Source: an uncultured Desulfobacter sp.
GTDB lineage: Bacteria > Desulfobacterota > Desulfobacteria > Desulfobacterales > Desulfobacteraceae
NCBI RefSeq assembly: GCF_963666675.1
Contig: NZ_OY762929.1
Location: forward strand, 1,178,001 to 1,242,000
DNA length: 64,000 nt
Direction of reading: 5' to 3'
The notes under the pieces are model-generated. The model saw nothing but the letters and a program-made list of their open reading frames with translations, did no database searches and was not told the origin of the DNA. How positions within the stretch are numbered: position 1 is the stretch's first letter; each line of letters opens with the position of its first letter. Both the position numbers and the translations under genes were made by a program. Shown here one piece after another: positions 16,528 to 25,675 of this stretch.

Positions 16528-17499
16528 ATGAAACAAAAGTTATTATCAAGTATAGCCCTGATGTTTGGATTGTTATTTGGTTTTACAAGTGCATTTGCAA
16601 GCTCATTTGACACAAATGTTCAGATGAACCTCGGTACTACCACGATCAACAACATACAAACCTTCGACTGGAGTGCAACTAGCGTTACTGCCATTGATGC
16701 TAACATTACGGTTAAAGGTACGGATGGCAACACCTACTCTACAACTTTAACAGAGTACTTTTCTGGCGCGGATATTGATTCAGGAACAGGAACCTACACA
16801 AAAACAACTGGTGATTCAATCGCGTTAAACGTCAATACACAGTCTACGCTTGGGGGGTTTGACGTTGATAATGGTAGCTCCGTTGATACCGTCAGTGTTA
16901 CCGCCGGCTACGAAATTACCATGGCACTTAGCATGACCGAATGGGCTTCTTATAGCTATAATTCGACAACTGGAAGTGATACTTTAGAGTTTTACGCGGT
17001 CGATTCAGGTTCTTACGCCTTTTATTTGGATGATACGACTAACGATAGTGATGGTTCTCTAACATCTAATATTGGTACAGGTGTGGGGTACACTGATGGC
17101 GATAAGTTCTTGTCTGGTTCTGTGACCGCTGTAGGTGGAACTTTTACGACGAGCTCCACTGGTTCTATTGGTGTCACTTCGGTTGTCAATAGTATTGACG
17201 ATTATGACAATTCAATCATAGATGCTGATCCTTCTTCCCCTGATGTAATTCTGTCAGAGGCAACATTTATAACAGATATTGAACTTCTTAGCAGTAGCGA
17301 TCTGCCGGACAATTTCGAACTTGCTGACCTGATAGGAACAACAATTGGCATTGACGATTATGAAATTGTTGTTTCCACACTTTTACTCAGTGCAGACGGG
17401 AGCACGGATTTTAGTGCCGTGCCTGAACCTGCCACATTAGCATTGGTAGGACTTGGACTCCTTGGGCTTGCCGGAATTGGACGCCGCAAAGCTTCATAA
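16528..17499 (+). CDS. PEP-CTERM sorting domain protein
   Basis: About 324 residues. A signal peptide KLLSSIALMFGLLFGFTSAFA comes first. The mature chain is rich in Ser, Thr, Asp and Gly with no cysteine, predicted beta-rich. The C-terminus is a textbook PEP-CTERM signal: VPEPATLALVGLGLLGLAG, then IGRRKAS, i.e. PEP motif (about 299-302), membrane helix, basic tail. Such proteins are exported by Sec, cleaved and transferred by exosortase, and often glycosylated; some, like PepA of Zoogloea, help bind flocs. The start is the ATG at 16528 (GGAG six bases before); the ATG four codons upstream overlaps that site. It is the only clear exosortase substrate here, and no exosortase gene is in the window. 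Confidence 0.93.
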   Translation: MKQKLLSSIALMFGLLFGFTSAFASSFDTNVQMNLGTTTINNIQTFDWSATSVTAIDANITVKGTDGNTYSTTLTEYFSGADIDSGTGTYTKTTGDSIALNVNTQSTLGGFDVDNGSSVDTVSVTAGYEITMALSMTEWASYSYNSTTGSDTLEFYAVDSGSYAFYLDDTTNDSDGSLTSNIGTGVGYTDGDKFLSGSVTAVGGTFTTSSTGSIGVTSVVNSIDDYDNSIIDADPSSPDVILSEATFITDIELLSSSDLPDNFELADLIGTTIGIDDYEIVVSTLLLSADGSTDFSAVPEPATLALVGLGLLGLAGIGRRKAS

Positions 17500-17573
17500 A
17501 AATTTGTAACCTATCGTCATGGTCCTTAATGAATAATGGTGCCTTCAAAAAACATATTGACTGGCGCCATTAC

Positions 17574-18242
17574 TCATTTTACCTTTGTCTTAATAAATCT
17601 TGCTGGAATCCCTGCCCAGATTTCGTTTTCTCTAATCTTAGTATTTTTAAGCACTATAGAACCGGCAGCGATAATTGCATCATTGCCAATCGTTACGCCA
17701 GACATTACTATGCTGTGCGCACCGATAGTAACATTGTCCCCGATTACAATTTTTTCATTAGACAAATGCTGCCCTTCGATAGCATGAGAATAAAGTGTTG
17801 AATCATGACCAAGAATGGAGTTTGCACCTATCTCGGTCAAGGGCGGATCCAGAATAATCCCGGCACAATAGGTGTTGTCTCCTAGTTCTGCGCCTAGTAA
17901 CAAATAAATAATCCGGTTAATTGGTACCGGGATCAACTTTGTGCCGATCAGAGGGCGAAACAAGACCAGAAAATAGAGAACATATACATTATGATTAAAC
18001 TCTTCAGGGCTGTTTTTAGGAACATCACCTTCCGGTACGGGCCTGAAATGAAGAAATACCCGGTAAATGAAAATAGAATACGCATAAAAAATAACAATAA
18101 ATCCTATTGTCAGCCCCACACCTGTAAAGGCGCCTAAATTGATTTTGCCAATCGTACCCATTGTTGTCAGAATACTTAGAATGAGCGTCAACGTTAATAA
18201 AAAAGAAAATACGGCAATTGGGCCAATGGATATTTTTCTCAT
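17574..18242 (-). CDS. Membrane-anchored left-handed beta-helix acyltransferase
   Basis: 222 residues from the ATG at 18242 (GAGG five bases before; an open extension to 18293 overlaps the upstream gene and lacks a site). Two membrane helices (IGPIAVFSFLLTLTLILSIL and GVGLTIGFIVIFYAYSIFIY) precede a hexapeptide-repeat domain (IGDNVTIGAHSIVMSG, IGNDAIIAAGSIV) ending WAGIPARFIK, the usual end of sugar O-acetyltransferases. It likely transfers an acetyl or acyl group at the inner membrane. It closes the run that starts with the ThiF-nitroreductase gene, and converges with the PEP-CTERM gene; no terminator is seen in the 74-base gap between them. Confidence 0.82.
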   Translation of the reverse strand: MRKISIGPIAVFSFLLTLTLILSILTTMGTIGKINLGAFTGVGLTIGFIVIFYAYSIFIYRVFLHFRPVPEGDVPKNSPEEFNHNVYVLYFLVLFRPLIGTKLIPVPINRIIYLLLGAELGDNTYCAGIILDPPLTEIGANSILGHDSTLYSHAIEGQHLSNEKIVIGDNVTIGAHSIVMSGVTIGNDAIIAAGSIVLKNTKIRENEIWAGIPARFIKTKVK

Positions 18243-18289
18243 ATGCACCTCTTTGGTTTGAAACGTTGTTAATGGGCCTGTCGTCGATC

Positions 18290-19795
18290 TCAAAATTTGT
18301 ACAAGATTTCAACGTATCCCCTGTCATTTTGATTGAAAATACCAAAACTTCCGTCAGGCTCGCCATAAAAAAGGTCGCCGCCTATGGTAATTTTAATTTT
18401 ATCGTTAAAAATATAGTTAAGTTTAGGGCGAATCAACCAGTCCCTTTGATTCAGGCTGGCAACAAAAAAACACTCGGGTTCTATACGATTTTCGAAAAAG
18501 GAGGTTTTTAACCAAACGGAAAAAGAGGTGGAATATTTTTTATCTGACATACTATTGTCATGGTTTATTATAAAATTCTGCATAATCTGAAAATTAGTAT
18601 CCAGGGTATTAAAAAAAGTGTAGTCCACGCCCATGAGCCAGTTAAAAGAGGGGCTTTTTGTGATCCCATCCATGTCGGATATATCTGAGGATTCGAAAAA
18701 CATTTCGCTGTTATATATAAATTCCCCTTTGAAAATGGCGTCCATAAATTCTTTTGAAAATGTTGAGCCTATCCGATGGATTCTTTCATATTCAGGTTTA
18801 TAGGTAATTGTGACAGGATGAGTTCCTGACGTGCCGGCTGAAATAAAACGGTAATTCACAGGGAAATTATACATATCGTAGAAATAAAAGAGGGCTAAAT
18901 CCCAACCGTTTTTAAACCAGCCGATACGTCCGCCTATCTCGCTGTTCTCAAGGCTGTTTGAAGGATCGGCCGGATCATTTAAAATGATATCTGCGTCCAA
19001 ATTATAAAGCTGCCTGGAAAAATCAAACTCAGAGCCCTGCTTTCCAAATTCATTGAATTCAGGAAAGGGAATAAAAATAACCTGGAAGTAATAATCGTTA
19101 TAATATGATTCTATATTTGCCGCTGGGACAGGTATCCGAATCTGGTCAAGGTCAGGCAAAATATATTCCCTTAAATCTTTGGGATTCACAATATCTGCAA
19201 AAAATAGCCCCACAGCCTGACCCCATACGATTTGCTGATTTCCCAGTCTCAAATCAAATTTGCCGAGATTCAAATCAATATATGTGTCTCTTATGTCTAC
19301 ATTCAGCTCCTGGTCGGATTCAACACTATGATTATATTCATTTGTCAGATCAAATACAGCATCGTAAGCCAACCTGGCCCCGGCAACGTAGGACAGATTG
19401 TCCGACACGCTTCCGGATGATTTCAAGTCGAAGATATTTTCGACCTTTGACAGATGGTGGGGCGTATCTATCCTGTATGCTGTTTCGTTTCGGAGTTCCC
19501 CTGAAAGTATCAAATTTGAGCGATTATTTTCTGCCGGTTCTGTAGGTAAATCTTCTATAACGCCTGCATCAATTGAAACAGAATTTTGTTCAGGCGCGCT
19601 GAACAATGCATCCAGATCTTGATCCTCTTTTTTATTTATGGCGAGCAGTAGATTGACAGATTCCACATCGCTGCAATTATCATGAGTCACCTGGAGAAAA
19701 TGATCCTTTGGCGATGCAAAACAGGGTATTATCCTGAAAAAAAGAAAGATGGTAACATACAACATTAAAATGAAGTTTATGCTGTTTTTTACCAT
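18290..19795 (-). CDS. Outer-membrane beta-barrel protein (DUF1302-like)
   Basis: 501 residues. A signal peptide ends near IIPCFASPKD. An acidic linker follows, then from about residue 95 alternating strands with aromatic girdles (LILSGELRNETAYRID, IDLNLGKFDLRLGNQQIVWG) up to the C-terminal YVEILYKF, ending in the Phe recognised by the BAM machinery. The order ELR-ETAYR, LRLGNQ.IVWG resembles DUF1302/porin-like proteins encoded with LolA-like and FtsX-type ABC genes. It probably forms the outer-membrane step of the export system encoded just upstream. AGGAA stands eight bases before the ATG. The substrate is unknown; a lipid or lipid-amide is the inference from context. Confidence 0.75.
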   Translation of the reverse strand: MVKNSINFILMLYVTIFLFFRIIPCFASPKDHFLQVTHDNCSDVESVNLLLAINKKEDQDLDALFSAPEQNSVSIDAGVIEDLPTEPAENNRSNLILSGELRNETAYRIDTPHHLSKVENIFDLKSSGSVSDNLSYVAGARLAYDAVFDLTNEYNHSVESDQELNVDIRDTYIDLNLGKFDLRLGNQQIVWGQAVGLFFADIVNPKDLREYILPDLDQIRIPVPAANIESYYNDYYFQVIFIPFPEFNEFGKQGSEFDFSRQLYNLDADIILNDPADPSNSLENSEIGGRIGWFKNGWDLALFYFYDMYNFPVNYRFISAGTSGTHPVTITYKPEYERIHRIGSTFSKEFMDAIFKGEFIYNSEMFFESSDISDMDGITKSPSFNWLMGVDYTFFNTLDTNFQIMQNFIINHDNSMSDKKYSTSFSVWLKTSFFENRIEPECFFVASLNQRDWLIRPKLNYIFNDKIKITIGGDLFYGEPDGSFGIFNQNDRGYVEILYKF

Positions 19796-19819
19796 CTTCG
19801 AAGTTCCTGTGATTGGGTT

Positions 19820-20572
19820 TTAATATTTCAATTTTTTCATATAATTCTTAGTGAACATCTTATCCTGAAAATCGTCCAGCCGCATATCCGTATAGTCAAT
19901 AATGGTTCTCTGCCCCTTAACGAGCGGGTTATCAAGCACCAGGCGGGTCGGGCGCATTTGCTCCAGTATATTTTTATAGTTGGTAAAGTAACAAATTTTA
20001 AGCAGTTTGCCTGAAACCGCGTAGAATTCTCCTTTGAGGGGGAAAAAAGTTTCTTGCATCACCCAAATCCGCACCTTATGATAAGTTACTTTTTCATTTT
20101 TTGCGGTCAGATCAAGAACATAAAATGGTTTTCCTTTAATGGTTACCTCTTCTGTTAAGACCGGATCATAGTCTCCCGAAAAATTTGCCCTTGCAATATC
20201 ACCATTGGCGGCTTCTCCAAAAAGCCGCTGCTGCAAAGAGATTCTAAGGGGTTTGGAAATATTCTGAAGAAATACCCACAAGTCATACCTGAGCATTAAT
20301 AGGGACGTACCCCTGTCCATTTCAGGTTCCAGGGTTTTAATTATGGTTTTATCCTGCCCCTTCATCAAAATTTCATAGGCCGCTGTTTTATCCTTTTTCC
20401 CGGGCTTTTTGCTGACCATCCTTGCCGTGAGCCTGTAATCGGTTTGAGGGTTTCGCACAGCGTCCATATTCTGAAGTATTTTTTCGGCCGTGAGCGCGTC
20501 CGCCGATGCAGCCATTGAAAAAATAAGCAACCCGGCCACTGCGGTCATCAAAAGTATAAAAATATTTCTCAT
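19820..20572 (-). CDS. LolA-like periplasmic lipid/lipoprotein carrier
   Basis: 250 residues with a signal peptide (IFILLMTAVAGLLIFSMAA, cleavage near SADA). The mature part has the outer-membrane lipoprotein-sorting (LolA-like) pattern: LTAEKILQNMDAVRNPQTDY, RMVSKKPGK, MDRGTSLLMLRYDLWVFLQ, ARANFSGDYDPVL and MRLDDFQDKMFTKNYMKKL. These proteins bear a hydrophobic half-barrel that carries acyl chains between membranes. It sits between the FtsX-type permease gene (12-base gap) and the barrel gene, so a chain from inner-membrane extractor to carrier to outer-membrane protein is encoded in order. Confidence 0.82.
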   Translation of the reverse strand: MRNIFILLMTAVAGLLIFSMAASADALTAEKILQNMDAVRNPQTDYRLTARMVSKKPGKKDKTAAYEILMKGQDKTIIKTLEPEMDRGTSLLMLRYDLWVFLQNISKPLRISLQQRLFGEAANGDIARANFSGDYDPVLTEEVTIKGKPFYVLDLTAKNEKVTYHKVRIWVMQETFFPLKGEFYAVSGKLLKICYFTNYKNILEQMRPTRLVLDNPLVKGQRTIIDYTDMRLDDFQDKMFTKNYMKKLKY

Positions 20573-20584
20573 TACAACGCTTCC

Positions 20585-21835
20585 TTAATAATGTCTCAAT
20601 GCATCTGTAATATTGAGGTTGGATGCTTTAAACGCAGGGTAAAAAGATGAAACCAACGCTGCGCTAACAGAAATCACCATTGATGAGATCAGAAGTGCAG
20701 GAACGACCTTTATAAATGCTGTCCAACCAACGGTAGCCCCGGGCGGCGGGGGCATTGGGATGCCGATAAATGAAATTCCCCAAGCCAGACCGGCACCCAT
20801 TGCAATACCTGCAATACCGCCAAAAAATCCCAGAATCAGCCCTTCGGTTAAAAAGAGTTTTAATATATCTGTCTTTTTGTACCCCATTGCCATAATTGTT
20901 CCGATTTCACGGGTCCGCTCCCAAATCGCCATGTTTATGGTGTTAAAAATACTCAAAATGACAATAATAGTTATGATTAATTTTAAAACAAAAAATTGCC
21001 TGCCATACAATTCAACCGTTTTATTATAGAAATCTGCCAGCTGATTCCAGGTCTTTATTTCAAGCCCCATACCTTTAATTGTTTTCAGGACCTGTTGTTT
21101 GACTGTTTGTGTATTTTCGGTTCGGTCAAGGAGGACAACAAGGGTCTGAATACCCTTTGTCCTGATAAGTTGTTGGGCAATATGCATGGGCAAACGCAGC
21201 GCTCTGTCGTCAAATTCCTTTGAAGCAGTATAAAAAATGCCTTTCACATTCAGGTCAAAGGCATTTAAGGATCCGCCGACGGTGTTGGTCAAGAGTACCA
21301 GTGAGTCACCTGGCTTCGCCCCGATGTTCTTTGCCAGACCCCGGCCGAGGATGACTTCAAACTCATCTCCTTTAACAAGGTTGGCTCCGGACTGAATGGC
21401 CAGCCCCGTATCGGAACTTTTGATTGTATCAATCTTATTTAGAATCAGTTCCCCTTCCGGATCTATCCCCTGGCAGAAAACGGCAACGGTATTATCACCG
21501 GTGCTGATCATGCCTGAAAATGAAATTCTGGGCGTAATCAGCTTAACATGTTCGATTGCAGTAAGTTCGCCTGTAATATCTTCCGGATCTTCAATTAAAT
21601 AATCAAAAGGAGCTGAAGAACCATGGTCATTATATCCTTCTTTATAGATCTGGATGTGTCCAAGATGGCTGTGGATCACACCCTCTCTCATTTGCATAAA
21701 GGTATCTTCAAAAAAACCGCCTGCAATAATTATGGAGACCCCGCCGAATGCTATTGCGGCAAGGGTAATCAGGCTTCTGATCCTATTCCTAAAAACATTC
21801 CTCAATGCTAATTTCAAACTTATCGGCAGTTGCAT
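20585..21835 (-). CDS. FtsX/MacB/LolE-type ABC permease
   Basis: 416 residues. One membrane helix near the N-terminus (RNRIRSLITLAAIAFGGVSIIIAGG), a large periplasmic domain (about 50-265) and three C-terminal helices, the standard 1+3 layout of the MacB/LolC/LolE family. The cytoplasmic loop ERTREIGTIMAMGYKKTDIL is the conserved coupling region. The final ALRHY is typical. Members extract lipoproteins, peptides or lipids from the outer leaflet by a mechanotransmission cycle instead of transporting through the membrane. The gene begins directly after the stop of the ATPase gene (no gap). Confidence 0.9.
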   Translation of the reverse strand: MQLPISLKLALRNVFRNRIRSLITLAAIAFGGVSIIIAGGFFEDTFMQMREGVIHSHLGHIQIYKEGYNDHGSSAPFDYLIEDPEDITGELTAIEHVKLITPRISFSGMISTGDNTVAVFCQGIDPEGELILNKIDTIKSSDTGLAIQSGANLVKGDEFEVILGRGLAKNIGAKPGDSLVLLTNTVGGSLNAFDLNVKGIFYTASKEFDDRALRLPMHIAQQLIRTKGIQTLVVLLDRTENTQTVKQQVLKTIKGMGLEIKTWNQLADFYNKTVELYGRQFFVLKLIITIIVILSIFNTINMAIWERTREIGTIMAMGYKKTDILKLFLTEGLILGFFGGIAGIAMGAGLAWGISFIGIPMPPPPGATVGWTAFIKVVPALLISSMVISVSAALVSSFYPAFKASNLNITDALRHY

Positions 21836-22600
21836 TTAATTGGACTCCCTGGGCTCGGTTCCTCGTCTTCGTTCCTCCCCTTTATAAGACCCATTTCTGC
21901 TGATATCCATCCGTCTGTCAAAATGGCTGTATTTTGAAATTTGCCCGTCACGGATACTGATAATCCTTGAGGCCATACCCATCACTTTGGGATCGTGGGT
22001 AGAAAAAATAAAGGCGGTCTTTTTTTCTTCATTAATTTGTTTCATAATTTCAAGAATTTTTTCGCCTGTTTTAATATCAAGATTGGCCGTGGGTTCGTCG
22101 GCAAGGATGATTTTGGGATTTGTTACCAATGCTCTGGCAATGGCTACACGTTGCCGCTGACCGCCGCTGAGTTCATCCGGCCGGTGTTTGATATGCCTGT
22201 CAAGCGCAACACTGTGCAGGGCCTGTAGAATTTTATCCCGCCGCTTAGCCGGATTTTTTTCGTGGAGGAGCAGAGGATATTCTACATTTTCGTATGCTGA
22301 CAACACGGGGATGAGATTAAAGGTCTGGAAAATGAAACTCAGTTTGTTAGCCCTGATGTCAGCCAGTTGATCTGAATTCATTCGGCTGACATCTTGACCA
22401 TCAATTTCGATATATCCTTTAGTTGCCGTATCAATACATCCAATCAGGTTCAGCAAGGTGGTTTTGCCGCTTCCGGAAGGGCCCGCAATGGCTAAAAATT
22501 CTCCTTTGTCAACGGTAATGCTGACATCATCTAATGCGGTTACCTGTACTTTACCGAGTTGAAAAGTTCTTGTTACATTTTTTGCCTCTATAATGTTCAT
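21836..22600 (-). CDS. LolD/MacB-type ABC ATPase
   Basis: 254 residues. Walker A GPSGSGKTT (40-48), LSGGQRQR (144-151), Walker B IILADEP (164-170) followed by TANLD, and FSTHDPKV. The TANLD and THDP variants are characteristic of the LolD/MacB/FtsE group, matching the adjacent permease. After the normal end of the fold (IISIRDGQI) there is an unusual 30-residue tail, rich in Arg, Glu and Ser (DRRMDISRNGSYKGEERRRG), with no homologue known to me. It provides the energy for the extraction step of the presumed lipid export chain. Confidence 0.92.
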   Translation of the reverse strand: MNIIEAKNVTRTFQLGKVQVTALDDVSITVDKGEFLAIAGPSGSGKTTLLNLIGCIDTATKGYIEIDGQDVSRMNSDQLADIRANKLSFIFQTFNLIPVLSAYENVEYPLLLHEKNPAKRRDKILQALHSVALDRHIKHRPDELSGGQRQRVAIARALVTNPKIILADEPTANLDIKTGEKILEIMKQINEEKKTAFIFSTHDPKVMGMASRIISIRDGQISKYSHFDRRMDISRNGSYKGEERRRGTEPRESN

Positions 22601-22629
22601 TGATAGTCACCGGATAATTTAAGGATCAA

Positions 22630-24648
22630 TTAAATCAATAAATCTTTCATTTGCTTTCTTAGTGTTTTGTATTTGATGTCTGGGGCTTTGCCAAACCGAA
22701 ACAGCATGACCTGGCCCTCCTGTTTAAAGTTACAGCATGAAAAGATAGATCTATACTCATTCCGAATACCGTTCAGCAGCTCTCGGTGATTCTGGTCAAA
22801 GGCCGTGTCCCCTTCAAGCTGTTTTCGCAAAAAAAATAAAGTTACTGCCGTCATGGGCTGAAGTTCAAATCCGCATTTTGTCAGTGTAAGCCAGACCCTT
22901 TCCAAAGCACGCCCGCCGTTAAGAAAATTTTCTTCCTGGAATCCCTGAGTAACTACAAGTCCCGCACCGCACGAATTTATAATGGCGTCATATGCCGTTT
23001 TCGCAATAATTTTTCCGAATCCAAGTTTATTTGCTACATTCATTACCGGCCATGAACGGGTCGCCCTAAGAAACGCTTCACCATGCATACCAGCCTCAAG
23101 ATTTTTAATGTAAAATCCGTCCCGTTTTTTCGAAGCTTCAGTCGGAGAAAACCGGATCATTTTAACTAGATGTTCGTGGAGATCCTGTCTCTCCGCCCTG
23201 ATTTGGTCTGCTTTACCCACAAGTCGAGCAAGTTTTTTAAGCTGAAGTCTGTCCGTTATAAAATGAAGATCAGTACCAGGAATACCTCTGATTGAATTGT
23301 GGAGTTCTTCAAGCAACGCCTGGGGAGCCTTTTGGGTCTCAAATGATTTTCGATTGGTTTGCCGCTTCCAAATATAAGCGGCAAGCGTATCCTGATCAGG
23401 TGTGTCGGTTTGGGATAAATTCATCTGTGCCGTCTTTCTGTCCTGTTCGTAATAGAGGTCTATTTTCAGGCCAAAACGGGTGGCTGCGATTTTCATATTT
23501 TCAATAACTGCTCCGCAGGAAATGATCGATGCCATCTGATTCACATTGAAAAAAGAATTATCCGCAGTTTTGTCCAGGTATAGGTCTATGCGGTTATTTG
23601 ACTTGGCAAATTTCCACGGTTGAGCATTGTCACCCGAAGGCGCCTGTATACCGGCTTTTATAATATAGTCAATGATCTCTTCGGGTATATTACTATCCTG
23701 AATTGGTATTCTTGGTATTTCAGGTTCCTCAGGCCTCATTGGCGTATTTTTGCTCACCTTGTTTTTTATCATCGCGGCTTTGATTTTTTGCCAGGGATGC
23801 CTATTTCCCATATTCAATTTTTTTGTATAATATTTTCGAAGATACGGATCAAATTGAAGATAATAGGGGACCGGTTTAATGTCACCCCTTCCCAGAATAA
23901 TTCTAACCGCTTCTGTTCCGGCTATCCCCGTGCAAAGCTGGCAGGCAATATTCAAGGATGGGCCTTTCCTTGACTCAAAACTGACCTTCGAAGTGTCCAT
24001 GTATCTAAACTGGAGTGCCTTGGGCGCAAGCCCCAGAGCGAATGCAAGATGCTGGTCTTCGGGTTTCATATCCTCGACAATGTTGAAGTACTCATCAAAT
24101 CCCATTCCTTTGTCAGGTGCAAATATCAGCAGGGCAGAACCGAATCCTAAGGGGCCAGCCGTTATTACATGAATGCCTTTTTCCCTTGCTCGTTTAAAAA
24201 GTTGTCTGCGAATGTCAAAGGCGAAAAAATCCAGAGAATCTATAACAAGAGAAACACCCTCTAAAAATTCGTCTAAATTTTCTGTACGAATACCATCTGG
24301 AAACTCTTTGATTTCCAAAAAAGGATTGATGCTTAATGCCTGTTCCTTCATTACTTCTAACTTAGGACGACCAAATTCCGGCACCCGGGCGCCGAACTGA
24401 CGATTAATATTCGCCGGTTCGTATATATCAAAATCGGCAAGATTAAACCTGGTAATTCCTGTTCTCACCATGGTGATAAGGTGCGCACCGCCCACCCCTC
24501 CCATACCCGGAATCCCAATTTTTGCCTTGGTGATAGCCTCTTGTTCCGCCGGCGAAAGGAGTCCTATATTTCGTGAGAAAGCCTCGGCATGATATTCTTT
24601 CTGGGAAAAAATGCCGTATTCACGAAGTTTTTTTAAATATGCTTCCAC
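22630..24648 (-). CDS. ThiF/E1-like adenylyltransferase fused to nitroreductase-like domain
   Basis: 672 residues in two parts. Residues 25-280 are ThiF/MoeB/E1-like: GMGGVGG (48-54) for ATP, then LADFDIYEPANINRQ, DSLDFF and a CQLC pair. Residues about 325-650 look like a flavin nitroreductase domain: IIKAGIQAPSGDNAQPWKF, RQTNRKSF, DAIINSCGAGLVVTQ. Fusions of this order exist in other bacteria (Rv1355c of M. tuberculosis is one I recall). Adenylation of a carboxylate plus a flavin redox step suggests a tailoring enzyme acting on a small metabolite or amide. GTG start at 24648 with only AAAGG at 11 bases. It leads the minus-strand block with the ABC system, and is divergent from the LuxI-fold acyltransferase. 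Substrate unknown. Confidence 0.85.
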   Translation of the reverse strand: MEAYLKKLREYGIFSQKEYHAEAFSRNIGLLSPAEQEAITKAKIGIPGMGGVGGAHLITMVRTGITRFNLADFDIYEPANINRQFGARVPEFGRPKLEVMKEQALSINPFLEIKEFPDGIRTENLDEFLEGVSLVIDSLDFFAFDIRRQLFKRAREKGIHVITAGPLGFGSALLIFAPDKGMGFDEYFNIVEDMKPEDQHLAFALGLAPKALQFRYMDTSKVSFESRKGPSLNIACQLCTGIAGTEAVRIILGRGDIKPVPYYLQFDPYLRKYYTKKLNMGNRHPWQKIKAAMIKNKVSKNTPMRPEEPEIPRIPIQDSNIPEEIIDYIIKAGIQAPSGDNAQPWKFAKSNNRIDLYLDKTADNSFFNVNQMASIISCGAVIENMKIAATRFGLKIDLYYEQDRKTAQMNLSQTDTPDQDTLAAYIWKRQTNRKSFETQKAPQALLEELHNSIRGIPGTDLHFITDRLQLKKLARLVGKADQIRAERQDLHEHLVKMIRFSPTEASKKRDGFYIKNLEAGMHGEAFLRATRSWPVMNVANKLGFGKIIAKTAYDAIINSCGAGLVVTQGFQEENFLNGGRALERVWLTLTKCGFELQPMTAVTLFFLRKQLEGDTAFDQNHRELLNGIRNEYRSIFSCCNFKQEGQVMLFRFGKAPDIKYKTLRKQMKDLLI

Positions 24649-24841
24649 TAACGTTTATACCTTTTTTTATGATTTTTTTTGTTAAACGGATTATTGAAAA
24701 TATGTCATATAGCTGTTTATTATGGGGAAAAAGAGTTTTATTAATTTTCAGACATCAATCCGTTGCCCATTTAACGAGTACTAAATATTAAGACCGATAT
24801 TTACATGTCTTAAATACGCACTTGATTTTATTGATTTTAAC
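24649..24841. other. AT-rich divergent intergenic region
   Basis: The 281-base gap between the ThiF-nitroreductase gene and the acyltransferase gene is strongly AT-rich in its first 190 bases. I see no gene, no strong inverted repeat and no clear promoter for the leftward gene in this part. The rightward promoter is listed separately. Confidence 0.5.
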
Positions 24842-24870
24842 TTGACATCTACATGGGTTCTAAATATTCT
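24842..24870 (+). promoter_or_regulatory. Sigma-70-type promoter of the acyltransferase gene
   Basis: TTGACA (24842-24847), a 17-base spacer, and TATTCT (24865-24870) form a good vegetative promoter about 60 bases before the start codon. The ribosome site is weak (AGCAGGGG). Confidence 0.55.
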
Positions 24871-24929
24871 GATCTTACCACGAACAAAAATCCTTATCCA
24901 CATGAAATTAATAAAAGCAGGGGTCTCAA

Positions 24930-25670
24930 ATGTTTGAATTCGATTATGGGAAATTCCGTTTCAAGGAAGTAGATTCGGATGACCTTCTCAGGCAAGTTTT
25001 CAGGCTGAGATTTGAGGTCTATGCACGGGAATTTGGATTTGAAAATCCGCATGATTTTCCAGATAAATTGGAAAACGATGAATATGATGATAGCTCAGTG
25101 CATTTTGTGGCCTTGAATGAGGAAGGTGAGGTGATTGGGACAGTAAGGATGATTTTGGATTCAGCAAAAGGATTTCCTGTGGAGCATGCATCCAATATAA
25201 CGGGTTTTAAGGACAAGCCGGATCCATCCCGTATCACGGAAGTGTCAAGGCTTGCAGTCTCCAAAACTATGCGGCGCAGACCCGAAGACGGTATATATGG
25301 TGTGGAATCTTATATCCCAAAATCAAAGGGCGGTGTATCCGATATCCCTAATAAAAACAATCCAGCCATCGAAAAACGACAAAAGCCTATGATCATCCTC
25401 GGGCTTTATAAAGTTGTTTATATGAAATGCAAGGCCCTAGGCATCACACACATGTATATGATAACCGAGGATAAATTGTTTTATGCATTAAAAAAATTCG
25501 GTTTTGTGTTTGTTCAGGTCGGAGAACCGGTTGAATATCACGGTAAAAGAACGCCTTACGCCACCTCGTGGGAGGTCATTGAGAAGTATATGGCTCAAGA
25601 ACATTCCGATCTGTTGAAATTTTTAACATTTGGTCTTGATGAAAAATATCGTCCCCCATTTTTGGATTAA
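24930..25670 (+). CDS. PEP-CTERM/exosortase system-associated acyltransferase (LuxI-fold GNAT)
   Basis: 246 residues. The pattern matches autoinducer-synthase-like N-acyltransferases: RLRFEVYAREFGFEN (R25, R27, E34), ENDEYDDSSVHFVAL (D53, H58), VIGTVRMI (R73) and ITEVSRLAVSK (E104, R107), equivalent to the conserved Arg, Glu, Asp set of LuxI. The family TIGR03694 is found beside exosortase loci, and related enzymes make N-acyl amino acids from acyl-ACP or acyl-CoA. It should act in the cytoplasm. It is divergent from the ThiF-nitroreductase/ABC block, and its own promoter is visible. I infer a lipid-amide product that is processed and exported by the neighbours; whether it is a signal or an envelope lipid is unknown. 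Confidence 0.88.
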   Translation: MFEFDYGKFRFKEVDSDDLLRQVFRLRFEVYAREFGFENPHDFPDKLENDEYDDSSVHFVALNEEGEVIGTVRMILDSAKGFPVEHASNITGFKDKPDPSRITEVSRLAVSKTMRRRPEDGIYGVESYIPKSKGGVSDIPNKNNPAIEKRQKPMIILGLYKVVYMKCKALGITHMYMITEDKLFYALKKFGFVFVQVGEPVEYHGKRTPYATSWEVIEKYMAQEHSDLLKFLTFGLDEKYRPPFLD

Positions 25671-25675
25671 CGTTT

